The notes under the pieces were generated by a model. The model saw only the letters and a program-made list of their open reading frames with translations. It ran no database searches and was not told the DNA's origin. A stretch of DNA of 64,000 nt from NCBI RefSeq assembly GCF_026212465.1, contig NC_080051.1, forward strand, positions 14,698,424 to 14,762,423. The letters run 5' to 3'. Below, one piece after another: positions 11,521 through 23,138 of this stretch. The translations under genes and the position numbers were made by a program. Positions within the stretch are counted from its first letter, which is position 1. Each line of letters begins with the position of its first letter. This stretch comes from Amaranthus tricolor. Lineage: Eukaryota; Streptophyta; Magnoliopsida; Caryophyllales; Amaranthaceae.

Positions 11521-12049
11521 AGGAAATAATATTTTTAGACTAGGAATCTAAAACAAATATTAAGGATAATAATTATTTTGGGTCAAATCTAGATGAAACT
11601 AAGGAATAGGTGTTGGATCAAAGACGTAATTAAGATAATAATTCCTTAATTTCATTCCTTTATTATTACTACTATGATTAAAACAAAGAGGAAATAAAGA
11701 AATCAGATCTTGGCTTCCATACCACTATTTATCATCTCTCTCAATTTTCCTAAAAGCCTATTCATTCTCATGCCTTCTCCCCCTCTAAAACCTGAACAAG
11801 AAACGCAGGATCCTTCCTCAAAACCTTCCTTTTCAACTCATGATGCAGCCAAGAATCAACTACTCCTTTCCCCTTAAATTTTGAAGAAATTGTCGTCTCT
11901 TACTCATTCCAGCATCTGACATTTTCTTCCCTAATATCCTCTGAGTATTGAGGTGTACAATTCGCCATTTTTGTTAGCCTAAAATTCCCGAATGCAGCAA
12001 CCTAGGTTTGTTCCATTTCATGAAATTTAATGAATTCAAGATATCAAAT
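11521..12049. other. Unassigned intergenic DNA
   Basis: AT-rich sequence with no recognisable coding, repeat or RNA feature. It separates the LINE remnant from the hAT fragment. Confidence 0.5.
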
Positions 12050-12973
12050 GGAGACAGATTGTTCATTAACTAATGTAAACAAAAGTGAGTTGGATAAGTA
12101 TTTAGAAGATGCATGCAATGTGAACCTCTTGATTCTAACTTTGAGATTTTACCATTGTGGAAAGATCAAACAAAAGGTATCCCATTCTTTAAAAGATGGC
12201 TAATGATGTACTTGCTATACCTATTTCTACTCTTGCTTCTGAATTTGCTTTCAGTACTCGTGGTCGTAATCTTAATGATTTTCGAACTTCATTGACTCCA
12301 AAGATGGTCAAAGCAATTATTTGCGCACAAGATTGGCTTCGTATTTCTAAGACTTCTTTAACAATAAAGGAGAGTTTGCTTGCACTTGAAAAAATAGAAG
12401 AAGGTTAGTATAAATTTTAATTGATTTTCAATTAAAAATTTAATATTTAAGCGTAAAAATAATGTTCCTTTAACCTTATATTGTTCATAACTTTGGTTTA
12501 GATAATGCATTGACTTTGGAGCATTCGAAGGTCATAATTGATGAAACGCTTAACGTCGTTGAAGATGATTAATGGAGTTTTAAATTTCAACTTTAAATTT
12601 TAATCACTTGCTTTTAGTTTTTTAATAGTTTGATGTGTAACTTTATGGTTGTATTTCAATTGACTTATGGTTGTATCTTAATTTCTAAACTCTCCCTATC
12701 CCTTACCCCATGATTTGTCTTTTATGACTAATAAAGTTAAGTATTTCTAGAGAATTAGTATTTTAATTTTTATATAAAAAAAATTCTAAAAGATATAAGA
12801 AAAAAATTCATGTTTTAGGAAATAAACAAAATCGAATATTTGGTTTCCGACCCAGTTTAAACGGGTATTCGGATACCCGGTTTAAACCGGATCACATTTT
12901 TAAGTATCCAAAAAAGCGGGTACCCGGAATTCCAGATCCGGATCGACCCGGTATTCGGTTTTGAGCACCTCTA
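12050..12973 (+). mobile_element. 3' end of an autonomous hAT (RICESLEEPER-like) transposon
   Basis: Coding remnants from about 12,085 give the hAT C-terminal dimerisation region. First comes KSELDKYLED, then (after frameshifts) LDSNFEILPLWKDQ, then 12,196-12,408 with MANDVLAIPISTLASEFAFS and PKMVKAIICAQDWLR. A final exon at about 12,500-12,570 encodes an acidic tail. The non-coding end (12,830-12,973) is rich in CCGG and GGGTA motifs and finishes TTTTGAGCACCTCTA, which corresponds to the TTTTGAACACCCCTA end of the small hAT at 28,358-29,992. The 5' part of the transposon is absent. Confidence 0.8.
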
Positions 12974-14442
12974 GTTATAGGATTTTGATAAAGAAATACT
13001 GGAATTGAATTTATTTGGGTATATTTAGTTAGATTCTTGAAGTTGTTGGTTAAGAACATGGTATAAAGTAGTTTGATTCATACCCTCCTTGTTCTATTAA
13101 AGCTGGATAAATCATGTTGATTAGTATGACTTGATGGACATTGAAATTAAGGATTTGGTGGAAAATATTTATCATTGGTAATTTTTTTTAGACAATTTGA
13201 TGTTCTTGAATGAATTAGGAGGTTTTTGTGGAAATCATTAATTGTGGGATAGAATATTTCTTTTTTCAGTAATTGGATAGTTGAACAATCTTGAAAGAAA
13301 TGGACATTATGTTAATTGGTAGAATTAGGTGATATTGAGATTAATTATTTTATTGAGGATGCTTGTTAAGAACTAAATATTAGATTATTTAAGATTTTAG
13401 ATGGATTATTAGTTACTTATGAGCACCATCGATTATGGCCGTGAATAACTACTTTTGGGTTTAATAAAATATAAATGGGGAATTAAAGATTAGAACATGT
13501 ACTATTTTGATTTTTAGAAATGTTAAAATAAGAGCCTTAGTTAACCTTTAGTTTTAGGAGATGTAATAATATATACATTAGTAGTATAGTAGCGAACGCT
13601 CTTTGTTGATGTTGTGATTTAGTTATACTTCAAAAGACGATATCATCGAGGGACCCTTCTAGTTGAAAGCTATCGAGTCGATTTCTTGACGCAACGTGAT
13701 AGGTGTAGTAGCAGTCCCGTAAAGGGTCTGGCCAGACTACGTTTCTTGAAAAATAGTTTTAATATAGTTATATTGAAATTGATAATTGTTGAGACAAATT
13801 GGTTGTGACTTATTATGATTATATTGTAATATGGTCAATGAATCGAACTTACGATCTGGTCATTGATGGAGTTGAGGGACATTGTTCTTATTCCCATTTT
13901 TTAAGCGAGTAGTTATTCAGATATTAACTAGCTTCACTAGAGAATGACCTTGTCTTAGAGTTATGGATGTTCCTCTCAACTAGACTCTTAGTGCGCACAC
14001 ACATTTAGGAGCTAATGTTGTTTTTAAATCTTCTATTTTGATTAATCATGTTTGTTTTGTTTTGAATTTTTACTGCTCATTCAGTTGAATCTGACTCCCT
14101 ATTGTCTCCATCTTTTCGTTTGCCTACATATCGTTACCGCCGGGAACGAAGGGAATGCAAGGTGATGAGAGAGTGTATAAAACACCTCTATGATTTGAGT
14201 TTGGTTGCCTATGTGTAGTAAACCTGTTTGGAAATTTGAAGAATTTCATAATAGATTTGATAATGTAGTTTTAAGTACCCTTATACTTGCATGTTATGTT
14301 AGCTTGGATCTTGTATAGTTGTTGAGATTGAGGCTAGCTGTTAAAGATGAGGATTTGGATTTGTGATTCGATTTTATAGAACATTATTTTGACATTGACC
14401 TCCTTTTGGGTATATAAACACATGAAAACTTGTCTTATTTAA
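12974..14442. other. Unassigned sequence
   Basis: About 1.5 kb without long open frames or domains. It lies where the 3' LTR of gypsy element G would be expected, but I could not match it to the LTR of G at 33,747-35,153, so no LTR is called. Confidence 0.4.
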
Positions 14443-14744
14443 TCAATCAGTAAGTTGGATTGTTACAGAAACCATACCTGCTGTAGGAGTTGACTCTCTC
14501 CTAGCATCTCCATTGCCTCCAGCATGGTGATCCAAAACTCTCCACCGAGCAGCAGTGGCGGAGATAACCAAAGTCGAACTGGGGTGATCTAGAGGTGGGC
14601 TATAATGTGGGGCTCCCCCAAGCCAGGGTGGAGCCATCTTTCTCTTTTTCATTTTTCTTCTTTTTATGGCCCTCTTCTTTTTACGGGCTTGCTTGATGGT
14701 ACCCCAAGATCATCATAATCTTCTTTCATCAGAACAGTTTCCTT
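14443..14744 (-). pseudogene. Element G, region downstream of protease
   Basis: Minus-strand frames continue with basic, lysine-rich residues and then MAPPWLGGAPHYSPP and a glycine/alanine-rich stretch, ending near 14,443. I do not recognise a domain. Reverse transcriptase motifs expected at this place in an autonomous gypsy element are absent. Confidence 0.4.
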
Positions 14745-15318
14745 CTAATTCTCAGCAACAACATTCTTTATCTTTTTCTTATCATCCTCGAACTCCTCAC
14801 TAAACACTGGGGCAACAAAAACATCGCACCCCTCAATCTTCTCATCGGCCATACCCTTAACTACCTCAAAGGAACAAATTACCTCGACCATAAGCTCTTT
14901 GGATGACTTGAAGAAATCAAATACAACCTTCTCATGGGCCATCCAGATAGTGATGGTCTCAGATTCGCAATCAATAAGGGCACCCAAAGTCTTCAGAGCA
15001 TCTCTTCCTAAAATAAGGGGAATGTAAGGATCCTCCGCCATATCTAGCACCACAAAATCACGTGGGACTACAATGCTTCCCACTTAGATTGGGAGGTCCT
15101 CGAACTCCCCACAAAGCAGTTTTATGCTTCGGTCGGCCAGTTGGATGGTATTCTTAATTGGCTTGAGCTCAAAAGTTAGTTTCTTGGCAATGGACATCGG
15201 CATGAGGCTAATGGAGGCCCCAAGGTCAGCAAGTGCTCCTTTAGAATTGAGTTTTCCAAGGGTAACCGGGATCACAAAGGGTCCTTTAGCTTTTACTTTC
15301 TTGGACCAGTTGCCTTAA
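14745..15318 (-). pseudogene. Element G retropepsin-like aspartic protease
   Basis: Minus-strand frames 15,275-15,084 and 15,083-14,745 are one protein split by an in-frame stop. The first carries MIPVTLGKLNSKGALADLGA, with D-L-G-A in place of the usual D-S/T-G-A active site, and SLMP after it. The second carries DMAEDPYIPLILGRDAL, the flap-distal ILGR motif that closes the protease fold, then an acidic linker. In gypsy elements this domain cleaves the gag-pol polyprotein. The stop codon after DLPI and missing downstream pol make this copy non-functional. Confidence 0.75.
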
Positions 15319-15821
15319 ATGATGACACTCACGTACTCTGGCAAACTAATCACTTCGTCCCCACGCTTCTTCTTGTTCCCTAAGAGAGTTTTCAGGTACT
15401 TAGCATATTCAGGCATTTGTTCCATGGCCTTCAAGAAGGGTATCTTCATTTAAAGTTGTCGTATATGCTCTAAGAATTTAAGAAACTTTTCTTTCCATTG
15501 TTTCTCCACCGCTTTTTAAGGAAAAGGTAGCTGTGGAGCATGTTGAAGCTCAAGTTTCCTCCTTTCTTGTATCTTCCTCCATCTCTCTTCTTCATCCTTC
15601 TTTTTTGCTCTTTCTCTTCTTCTTCAACTGCATCTTACTTCTTCTTATCTTCTTTATCAACTTTTTTCTCTTCTCTCTCCTTAAGATCATTTCTATACTC
15701 AATCTTCTCTAAAAGATCATGACCTGTCGAAGAACCGTTCCCAAAATCACCCAAAGGAGCTACCACAGGAGTGGTATACAAAGTTCTCAATCTAAGGAAG
15801 TTGGACTTGCAAGTATGATGG

Positions 15822-16226
15822 TTAGGGTTGGAGTTTGGGGTGCTTGGTGATAGGGGTTGGGTGGATGGTTTTTATTGGGCAAGAGATTGGAATAGCAATG
15901 GTAGAGGTGGATGGGTCATCTAAGCAAGTCGAGATTCGAACAACTTCCGTTGTTGCATCTGAATAATCAAGGTTTGTTTGATTTGGTAGAGTGTTTGGTT
16001 TTGTTGAGCAAGAGAGCTCACTTGAGAGGATAGATAAATATGTGAGAGCATCGTTCGGCGGTGGTTGTGTAGATGGATATGGTAGGTTGGGGTTGGGTCT
16101 TAGCACTTGAAGGTATGGCCTATTCCCATTAGGCTTAGGAAAACTCTGACCTGCTTGATTACTATAGGGCATATGGTTATTGTAGTTGTAGCCTTGGTTG
16201 AAGTTTCCTTGGCTAGAATTATTAAA
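15822..16226 (-). pseudogene. Element G gag, C-terminal part
   Basis: Minus-strand frame rich in N, Q, G and Y (NNSSQGNFNQGYNYNNH) followed by a proline-rich segment, the usual linker of Athila/Tat-type gag just before protease. It is the continuation of the gag at 26,934-27,770; the two are separated by Copia-1. The intervening 15,322-15,822 encodes the gag-protease linker with stops. Confidence 0.7.
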
Positions 16227-16231
16227 GGGAG
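16227..16231 (+). repeat. Left target-site duplication of Copia-1 (GGGAG)
   Basis: GGGAG directly precedes the LTR start TGTTGG and recurs at 26,929-26,933 after the right LTR. A perfect 5-bp duplication is the integrase footprint of LTR elements. Confidence 0.95.
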
Positions 16232-17707
16232 TGTTGGACCTTTTGAGTTTTGATGATGACCACACTTTAGCAAATATGTGTTTAGAGATTTTGTGCAGGT
16301 CGATATCCGATTAATTGTGATCGTTGATAGTACCTATGGCTTAGTTCATGGGAATATACATGTCAAAAGGTTTCAAGAGATGCTAGAAGAGTATATCACG
16401 TGGGATGTAAAATGGAGACAGGAAGTCTACTGTTCCCAGGTTTGATGTTCTAGCAAGTTGGAATTTGGAGACAGCGCAGTGTTCCCAAACTGAAGTCAAT
16501 TTGCGTTAGCTAATAAATTCTATCTTTTATTTTTTAGTTAATGTATTTAAATTAATTGGTTGCATTAGTTTATTAAAGTTAATTGGCAAAAAGAATTTCT
16601 AAAATTCCTTACGTGGTGGTTTCAAGATTAATTCCTTATTTTTAAGAGATAAACTTGGATCTACTAAAAAGTAGGAACAGCAGTTAGGTCTTAATTATTT
16701 TTGGATTTTCTGAAAAAATAATAAAATTAATCTTTTCCTAAAAATAGTAAAAATAACCATTTTCTAAGAATTAGTCAAAAGATAACCGTTTTTAGAATTA
16801 GTCAAAAGATAACCGTTTTACCAAACCGTTTTCTAAATATAGCATGAAGTTCCAGCCATTAATTTGGGGAACAGGAATTACTACTGAAGAAACTGCTACT
16901 TTAGGGAACAGCGGTTATTAAGGAACAGCGGTTATCAGGAAATAGCGGTTACTAATTGCCTTAACCGTTTGTTTGATTTATTCAAAGGCTGAAGTATTAA
17001 CCGTTTTGTGATTCATTCAGCATCATTCATTGATCCATGACTAAGGATAATGGGTTGGAATATTTTTCTATTTTTAGAAATTTATTTTATTATAAATAAG
17101 CTAACTAGCTCGGTTTTTCAAAGAGAATTAACGCATGCTTTAAGAGAAAAATAATTTTTGTGCGTTTGATTTTGAAATTCTACAAGTAATATTTTGTGCT
17201 TTTAAATTGCCAATTAATTCATAATATTTACTTGTGCAACTCTTTGATTTATTTTAGAGAATTTCTATCCTTTTTGTAAGGGATTTTGAGAGTTTATGTA
17301 ATTAGACTCGGGTGAGTCTAAGGGGGAAGTTAGATAGCTTTTAGTGAAGCTAGAGAGGATTAGCTTATTGTAAAGCTAAGTTTGTTGCTTTGAGTAAAGC
17401 AATTAGAGAGTGAAGAGTTGGCCTAGTTGTTTCGCTTCGAGTGAAGTAAGGTGTTTATTGTAATTGTAACTAATTGCCTTAAACATAGTGAAGTTGTTAG
17501 AAATCCCAAGTGGTCGTGGTTTTTCCTTTTGTTTAGGCCCAAAAGGTTTCCACGTAAAATCGTGTGTCTCTCTTATTATTTTGCTCTTAGTTTAAGCTTT
17601 ATTTATTTTGAATAATTCCGCAAAAACAGGGCACAATCGCTTAAACTTGCAACAACAACAATTCACCCCCCCTCTTGTTGCTGTTCCCGTTCCTAATTGA
17701 ATCAACA
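16232..17707 (+). repeat. Copia-1 5' LTR
   Basis: Starts TGTTGGACCTTTTGAG and ends GAATCAACA. It contains several CTGTTCCC/GGGAACAG motifs and a hairpin in its 3' part (17,515-17,554). The short segment ATTATAAATAAGC at about 17,090 is the best TATA-like sequence and would start transcription near 17,120, placing the hairpin in the transcribed leader. The start site is inferred, not shown. Confidence 0.95.
17515..17554 (+). ncRNA. Conserved LTR hairpin
   Basis: CGTGG and CCTTTTG pair with CAAAAGG and CCACG around a loop containing TTTAGGCC. The same architecture, with CCTTCT/AGAAGG stems, recurs in the LTRs of Copia-A and both solo LTRs, although the surrounding sequence has diverged. It lies in the part of the LTR expected to be transcribed at both RNA ends. 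The function is unknown; packaging, termination or strand transfer are possible. Confidence 0.5.
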
Positions 17708-17709
17708 AT

Positions 17710-17721
17710 TGGTATCAGAGC
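17710..17721 (+). promoter_or_regulatory. Copia-1 primer binding site (initiator Met tRNA)
   Basis: TGGTATCAGAGC starts two bases after the 5' LTR and is the standard plant Ty1/copia site complementary to the 3' end of initiator methionine tRNA. It primes minus-strand DNA synthesis. Confidence 0.95.
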
Positions 17722-17775
17722 CCTGTTCCCAGAAGATCAGGAAACCCTGAGGGCAGATTCTGGTGTTCCCGAAAA

Positions 17776-19572
17776 ATGTCAATTATGAACGAGCGAATGG
17801 AAGAAGGGTATTCAACTCAAAGACCGCCAATGTTCGATGGAAAATTCTATACATACTGGAAGAATAGGATGGAGATCTTCATCAAAGCGGAAAATTATCA
17901 AGTTTGGAGAGTCATAGAAATCGGAGATTTTGAGGTAACCACTACTAACTCCAACAATGAAATTGTTCCCAAACCTATAACCGAATATGAAAAAGAAGAT
18001 TTTCAGAAAATGGAATTAAATGCTCTTGCTATAAAATTACTTCATTGTGGTCTTGGACCAAACGAGCATAATAGAATTATGGGGTGCAAATCCGCTAAGC
18101 AAATTTGGGACCTACTTGCTGTTACCCATGAGGGAACAAGTGAAGTAAAACGGTCCAAAATTGATTTGTTAATGTCTAAATACGAGAGATTTGTTATGGA
18201 GCCAAGAGAAAGTATCCAAGAGATGTTCACTAGGTTCACCAACATAACAAACGAGCTTGTCTCTCTTGGAAAAATAATTCCCACTGATGAACAAGTAAGG
18301 AAGATTCTTAGGAGCCTTCCTCAAGATGAGCGCTGGAGGGCCAAGGTTACTGCTATACAAGAGTCCAAAGATTTTACAAAGTTTAATCTAGAGGAGCTGG
18401 CTGGTTCCCTAATGACACATGAATTGCATTTGGGAACAGCAGACAGTTCTAGGAACAAGGGACTGGCTCTGGCAGCGGGGGAACAGGACGAATCAGAATG
18501 TGATGAGGAAGAGGCTGCTTTATTGGTACGAAAATTCAAGAAGTTCTTCAGGAACAGCAGGTATGCAAATCAAAGAAACAACAAAGAAAGAAGAACAAAA
18601 AATCTTGAATGCCACAAATGTGGAAGTACCGAACACTTCATCAAGGATTGCCCAACATGGAAGAATGAAAAGGGCAAGGGAAAGACAAGAGATTCAAGAA
18701 GACCGTTGAACAAAGAAAATTTTAACAAGACTGACTTTCGTAAGGCCATGATTGCTGCATGGGGAGAAACTGAAAGTGAGAATGAAACTATTGTTCCCGA
18801 AGAAGAGGAGACAGCTAACCTATGTCTCATGGCTACACATAAAGGCAAGGAGAAGCAGGTAAATATTTCTAATTCATTTTCTGACCATTCATTCAATCCA
18901 AGTAAAAATGAATTAAAAGAGTTGTTAAAAGAGGCACAAGTTAAACTTGAAAATTGCAATGATAAGTTTCTCAAGTTAGAAAAGGAACTTAAGGTAAGCA
19001 AAGACCATGTCTCATACATAAACACCTTTAGACATGATGTCCAAAACAGATTTTTCGGTTTGTTGGACCAAAATATAATCCTAAAGGAAAATATGGAGAG
19101 ACTTAAGAAGGAAAATGTTATTCTTAATATTGAGCTATCGCAATACAAATTATTAAGCTTAAATGAGGAATTGATAGATGCATCTACCAAAGATTTATGC
19201 AATGATTTTCAATATTTAAAAATGAATTCGGAATCCAACGGTAACAACAAAAACAATCTTGAATTAAATTCAAGAGAAAAAGGGAAAATCAAAATAACTC
19301 CCAAATGGATTCTAGATGCTAAAAGTAAGAAATCACAAGGCCTAAAATATTTTAAGAATAACAAAAGTAAGAAAGCTTACGTTGATCTTCCTAGAGACAG
19401 GTACTGTACCTTCTGTGGAAAAGCTGGCCATCTGAAGGAACAGTGCACCAAAAGGGAACAGTATACTGTCTCTAACAGAAACTATGTCGATAACATTCAA
19501 ATTGATAAATATGATTTATGTAAGATCGACAAGGAACCCAAGAAAGTCTGGGTTCCTATAATTAACAATTAA
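17776..19572 (+). CDS. gag: Copia-1 gag (capsid-nucleocapsid)
   Basis: 598 residues. It forms the virus-like particle and packages element RNA in the cytoplasm. The N-terminus [20 protein letters not shown] is followed by the [13 protein letters not shown] capsid start and a UBN2/Retrotran_gag-type helical domain at residues 15-190. A first CCHC zinc knuckle ([14 protein letters not shown]) is at 279-292, a long coiled coil at about 375-480, and a second CCHC knuckle ([14 protein letters not shown]) at 544-557. Two knuckles separated by a coiled coil are typical of SIRE gag. The start is the first ATG after the primer site; a second ATG lies three codons later. The stop at 19,570-19,572 separates it from pol, which is in the -1 phase. 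Confidence 0.93.
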   Translation: MSIMNERMEEGYSTQRPPMFDGKFYTYWKNRMEIFIKAENYQVWRVIEIGDFEVTTTNSNNEIVPKPITEYEKEDFQKMELNALAIKLLHCGLGPNEHNRIMGCKSAKQIWDLLAVTHEGTSEVKRSKIDLLMSKYERFVMEPRESIQEMFTRFTNITNELVSLGKIIPTDEQVRKILRSLPQDERWRAKVTAIQESKDFTKFNLEELAGSLMTHELHLGTADSSRNKGLALAAGEQDESECDEEEAALLVRKFKKFFRNSRYANQRNNKERRTKNLECHKCGSTEHFIKDCPTWKNEKGKGKTRDSRRPLNKENFNKTDFRKAMIAAWGETESENETIVPEEEETANLCLMATHKGKEKQVNISNSFSDHSFNPSKNELKELLKEAQVKLENCNDKFLKLEKELKVSKDHVSYINTFRHDVQNRFFGLLDQNIILKENMERLKKENVILNIELSQYKLLSLNEELIDASTKDLCNDFQYLKMNSESNGNNKNNLELNSREKGKIKITPKWILDAKSKKSQGLKYFKNNKSKKAYVDLPRDRYCTFCGKAGHLKEQCTKREQYTVSNRNYVDNIQIDKYDLCKIDKEPKKVWVPIINN

Positions 19573-22500
19573 TTATCTTACAGGTCCAAGTGAGGGGGAA
19601 CAGCTCATGGTATCTCGACAGTGGGTGTTCCAAGCATATGACGGGTAACAAATCTAAATTTCTCTCACTTGAAGCCTATGATGGGGGAACAGTAACCTTC
19701 GGTGACAATATGAAGGGTGAGATAATCGCCAAAGGAAAGGTTGGAAGGTCATGTTCCCACGCCATTGATAATGTATTTTTAGTCGAGAATTTGAAACACA
19801 ACTTACTCAGCATTTCTCAATTTTGTGATAAGGGTAACTCTGTAAACTTTACTTCTGAAAAGTGCATTATTTCTAGGAACGACACAGGAGACATCATTCT
19901 TGAGGGAATCAGAAAAGGGAACACTTATGTGGTGGACCTGGACACTGTTCCCAGAAACAGTCTAACGTGTCTAAGTGTTATAGAAGACGACCCACTTCTT
20001 TGGCATAAGCGTCTAGGTCATGCTAGTTATTCATTGATTAATACATTAAGATCTAAAGACCTAGTTAGAGGACTACCATCTATAAAATTCCTTAAGGATG
20101 AAATATGTGATCCTTGTGCCAAAGGAAAACAAGTAAGGTCATCTTTTAAACCAAAGAATGTTGTGACCACCTCAAAAACGCTTGAATTATTACATATGGA
20201 TTTGTGTGGACCTATGAGAATACAAAGCCGTAGTGGCAAGAGATATGTGTTTGTTATTGTTGATGATTATAGTAGATTTACATGGACTTTATTTTTAGTT
20301 AGTAAAGATGAAGCCTTTAATGAGTTTGTCTCTTTCGCTAACAAAATACAAAAATCTACCAATAATCAAATTGTTCACATAAGGTCAGATCATGGTAAAG
20401 AATTTGAAAATTCAAGCTTTATGAGTTATTGCAATGAACATGGAATAAGTCACAATTTTTCCGCCCCTAGAACACCACAACAAAATGGTGTAGTAGAAAG
20501 GAAAAATAGAACTTTAGAAGAAATGGCTAGGACTATGTTGATTGCTAGTGGTTTACCTAGAAATTTTTGGGCCGAGGCTGTTAATACTGCATGTTATATT
20601 TTAAATAGAGTATTGATAAGACCAATCACTTCTAAGACACCCTATGAACTGTTTAAAGGTGTTAAACCAAATATTGCCTATTTTCGTGTGTTTGGATGCA
20701 AATGTTTTGTACATGTTAATGGAAAACGGAATATAGGTAAATTTGATGAAAGAAGTGATGAAGCAGTATTTCTTGGCTATTCATCTCAAAGTAAGGCATA
20801 TAGAGTCTATAACAAAAGAACAATGAGTGTGGAAGAATCCGTTCACATAATTTTCGATGAAACTAACTTTTTGTCAAGTGAACAGGATACAAATAATTTT
20901 AAGATTGGTCTTGCAAATCTAGAGGACGATGATGAAGAATTGAAAGTGCAAGATCAAGGAACAGCTGGTGAACAGCCGGTTCCAGCAGAAGTAGAAAGTA
21001 CTGATCAAGTTCAGGAACTGCCAGAACATCAGGAACAGCAGACTGTTCCTAATCCAGCTGTTCCCACAGATGAGCAGAACAATCCAGTAGCTGAACAGAA
21101 TGTTAATCAAGCTGATGAACCAGAACATGCTACTGTTCCCACAAGAGATTTTGTGCCAAAACCTTGGAGATATCAAAAATACCATCCTCTTGATTTGATT
21201 ATAAGTGATTTGAATAATGGAACACAAACTCGATCTCAAATGAGAAATTTTTGTGCACATTTTGCGTTCCTATCATCACTTGAACCCAAAAATCACGAAG
21301 AAGCTCTAAAGGATTCGGAATGGGTCATAGCCATGCAAGATGAATTGAACGAATTTGAAAGGAACAAAGTATGGCATTTAGAACCCAAACCAAAACATAA
21401 GAAGGTAATTGGTTTGAAATGGGTATTTCGAAACAAACTAGATGAGCATGGAATAATTGTAAGAAACAAAGCAAGGCTCGTGGTCAAAGGGTACAATCAA
21501 CAAGAAGGTATTGATTATACTGAGACATTTGCTCCAGTAGCAAGGTTAGAAGCTATTAGAATTTTAATTTCTTTTGCTGCATTTATGAACTTTAAATTAT
21601 ATCAAATGGATGTGAAATGTGCTTTCTTGAATGGTTTTCTTGATGAAGAAGTTTTTGTTGAACAACCGCCTGGCTTTGAGAATACCTCGTGTCTTGATCA
21701 TGTCTATAAGCTTGATAAAGCTCTTTATGGGTTGAAACAAGCTCCAAGGCAATGGTATGAAAGACTATCAAAGTTTTTGATCCAAAATGACTTTATTAGA
21801 GGTAAAATTGATAAAACCTTATTCTTTAAGAATAAAGGTTCCAATATATTAGTTGTTCAAATATATGTTGATGATATTATTTTTGGTGCCACAAATGAAT
21901 TGCTATGTAAAGAATTTGCTATCCTTATGAGCACTGAATTTGAAATGAGCATGATGGGAGAATTAAATTTCTTTCTTGGTTTGCAAATTAAACAAACTGC
22001 TAATGGTATCTTTATTCATCAACAAAAATATATAAAAGAACTTCTTAAGAAATATGGCTTGAATAACGCTAAAACCAACCATACACCCATGGCTACTAAT
22101 GTAAGATTAGATGAAGATACAAATGGAACAAATATTGACCAAACTATGTATAGAGGCATGATTGGATCTTTATTATATCTAACTGCTAGTAGACCCGATA
22201 TTTCATTTAGTGTTGGTCTATGTGCGAGATTTCAATCTAACCCTAAAGAATCACATCTAACTGCAGTAAAACGTATTTTGAGATATCTAAAGGGAACAGA
22301 TGATTTATCATTATTTTATCCTAAAAGTGATGTCTTTGATTTGAAAGGCTTTAGTGATGCAGATTATGCAGGAGATCTTGTTAATAGAAAAAGCACGTCA
22401 GGTATGGTACAATTTCTTGGCTCATGTTTAGTTTCGTGGAGTTCCAAGAAACAAAACACTGTTGCATTATCAACTGCTGAAGCTGAGTACGTAGCAGCAG

Positions 22501-22808
22501 CAGCTTGCTGTTCCCAAATGATATGGATAAAGCAGCAGCTAAGAGACTTTGGTATTAAGTATGCATGTGTTCCTATTTATTGCGATAATACCAGTGCCAT
22601 ATGCATATCCAAAGATCCAGTGCATCACTCACGAGTAAAGCACATCCATATTAGGCATCATTTTCTTAAGGATAATGTTGAAAATAAAAATATTATTGTT
22701 AAGCATGTAAACACTAACGAGCAAATAGCAGATATCATGACCAAACCGCTTCCAAGGGAACAGCATGAGAAAATGAGATTGGAACTTGGCATGATCAAGC
22801 TGCATTAA
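19566..22808 (+). CDS. pol: Copia-1 pol: protease, integrase, reverse transcriptase, RNase H
   Basis: The polyprotein is open from 19,566; the last possible non-ATG start, GTG, is at 19,590 and residue numbers here count from it. The aspartic protease active site DSG is at 10-12, inside [15 protein letters not shown]. The integrase HHCC finger begins with WHKRLGH at 138. The integrase core has D204, D267 and E303, an exact D-X35-E spacing. The reverse transcriptase has YVDD at 759-762. RNase H begins with SDAD near 922 and ends [10 protein letters not shown]. All catalytic residues are present and the frame has no stops. There is no ATG at the start, and the frame is -1 relative to gag, so expression needs frameshifting, splicing or reinitiation. 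TTATCTTACAG just before the first conserved residues resembles a splice acceptor. Confidence 0.95.
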   Translation, partial: QLIILQVQVRGNSSWYLDSGCSKHMTGNKSKFLSLEAYDGGTVTFGDNMKGEIIAKGKVGRSCSHAIDNVFLVENLKHNLLSISQFCDKGNSVNFTSEKCIISRNDTGDIILEGIRKGNTYVVDLDTVPRNSLTCLSVIEDDPLLWHKRLGHASYSLINTLRSKDLVRGLPSIKFLKDEICDPCAKGKQVRSSFKPKNVVTTSKTLELLHMDLCGPMRIQSRSGKRYVFVIVDDYSRFTWTLFLVSKDEAFNEFVSFANKIQKSTNNQIVHIRSDHGKEFENSSFMSYCNEHGISHNFSAPRTPQQNGVVERKNRTLEEMARTMLIASGLPRNFWAEAVNTACYILNRVLIRPITSKTPYELFKGVKPNIAYFRVFGCKCFVHVNGKRNIGKFDERSDEAVFLGYSSQSKAYRVYNKRTMSVEESVHIIFDETNFLSSEQDTNNFKIGLANLEDDDEELKVQDQGTAGEQPVPAEVESTDQVQELPEHQEQQTVPNPAVPTDEQNNPVAEQNVNQADEPEHATVPTRDFVPKPWRYQKYHPLDLIISDLNNGTQTRSQMRNFCAHFAFLSSLEPKNHEEALKDSEWVIAMQDELNEFERNKVWHLEPKPKHKKVIGLKWVFRNKLDEHGIIVRNKARLVVKGYNQQEGIDYTETFAPVARLEAIRILISFAAFMNFKLYQMDVKCAFLNGFLDEEVFVEQPPGFENTSCLDHVYKLDKALYGLKQAPRQWYERLSKFLIQNDFIRGKIDKTLFFKNKGSNILVVQIYVDDIIFGATNELLCKEFAILMSTEFEMSMMGELNFFLGLQIKQTANGIFIHQQKYIKELLKKYGLNNAKTNHTPMATNVRLDEDTNGTNIDQTMYRGMIGSLLYLTASRPDISFSVGLCARFQSNPKESHLTAVKRILRYLKGTDDLSLFYPKSDVFDLKGFSDADYAGDLVNRKSTSGMVQFLGSCLVSWSSKKQNTVALSTAEAEYVAAAACCSQMIWIKQQLRDFGIKYACVPIYCDNTSAICISKDPVHHSRVKHIHIRHHFLKDNVENKNIIVKHVNTNEQIADIMTKPLPREQHEKMRLELGMIKLH

Positions 22809-23138
22809 AAGAAGTGTCATATATGATTCTTAGAGACAAAATAAAAATTGAAAATGATCAATCAACCACAATAAACTTGATTGAAAGATCAATTATCGAA
22901 AGGATCAGGTACGCATTTTTTAAAGGTATATACTTTGAATGTTCTTATGATTGCATGATTATTTTGATCAAACGGTAGTAGCATAATATTATCATTTTCT
23001 TATTATAAATATATAATAAAAATAAAAAAAATAATAAAAAATTTTTTTCCAGCAATTTTTTTTGGAAGTAGGAGTTGAATCATCGAATTCATCTGTCTCC
23101 ATTTCGTGTCTCTGTGTCAAAATGCATAAATAAGGAAA

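Noticed and set aside
12974..14442. 3' LTR of gypsy element G
   Set aside because: No visible similarity to the LTR at 33,747-35,153 and no TG/CA border or target duplication could be defined.
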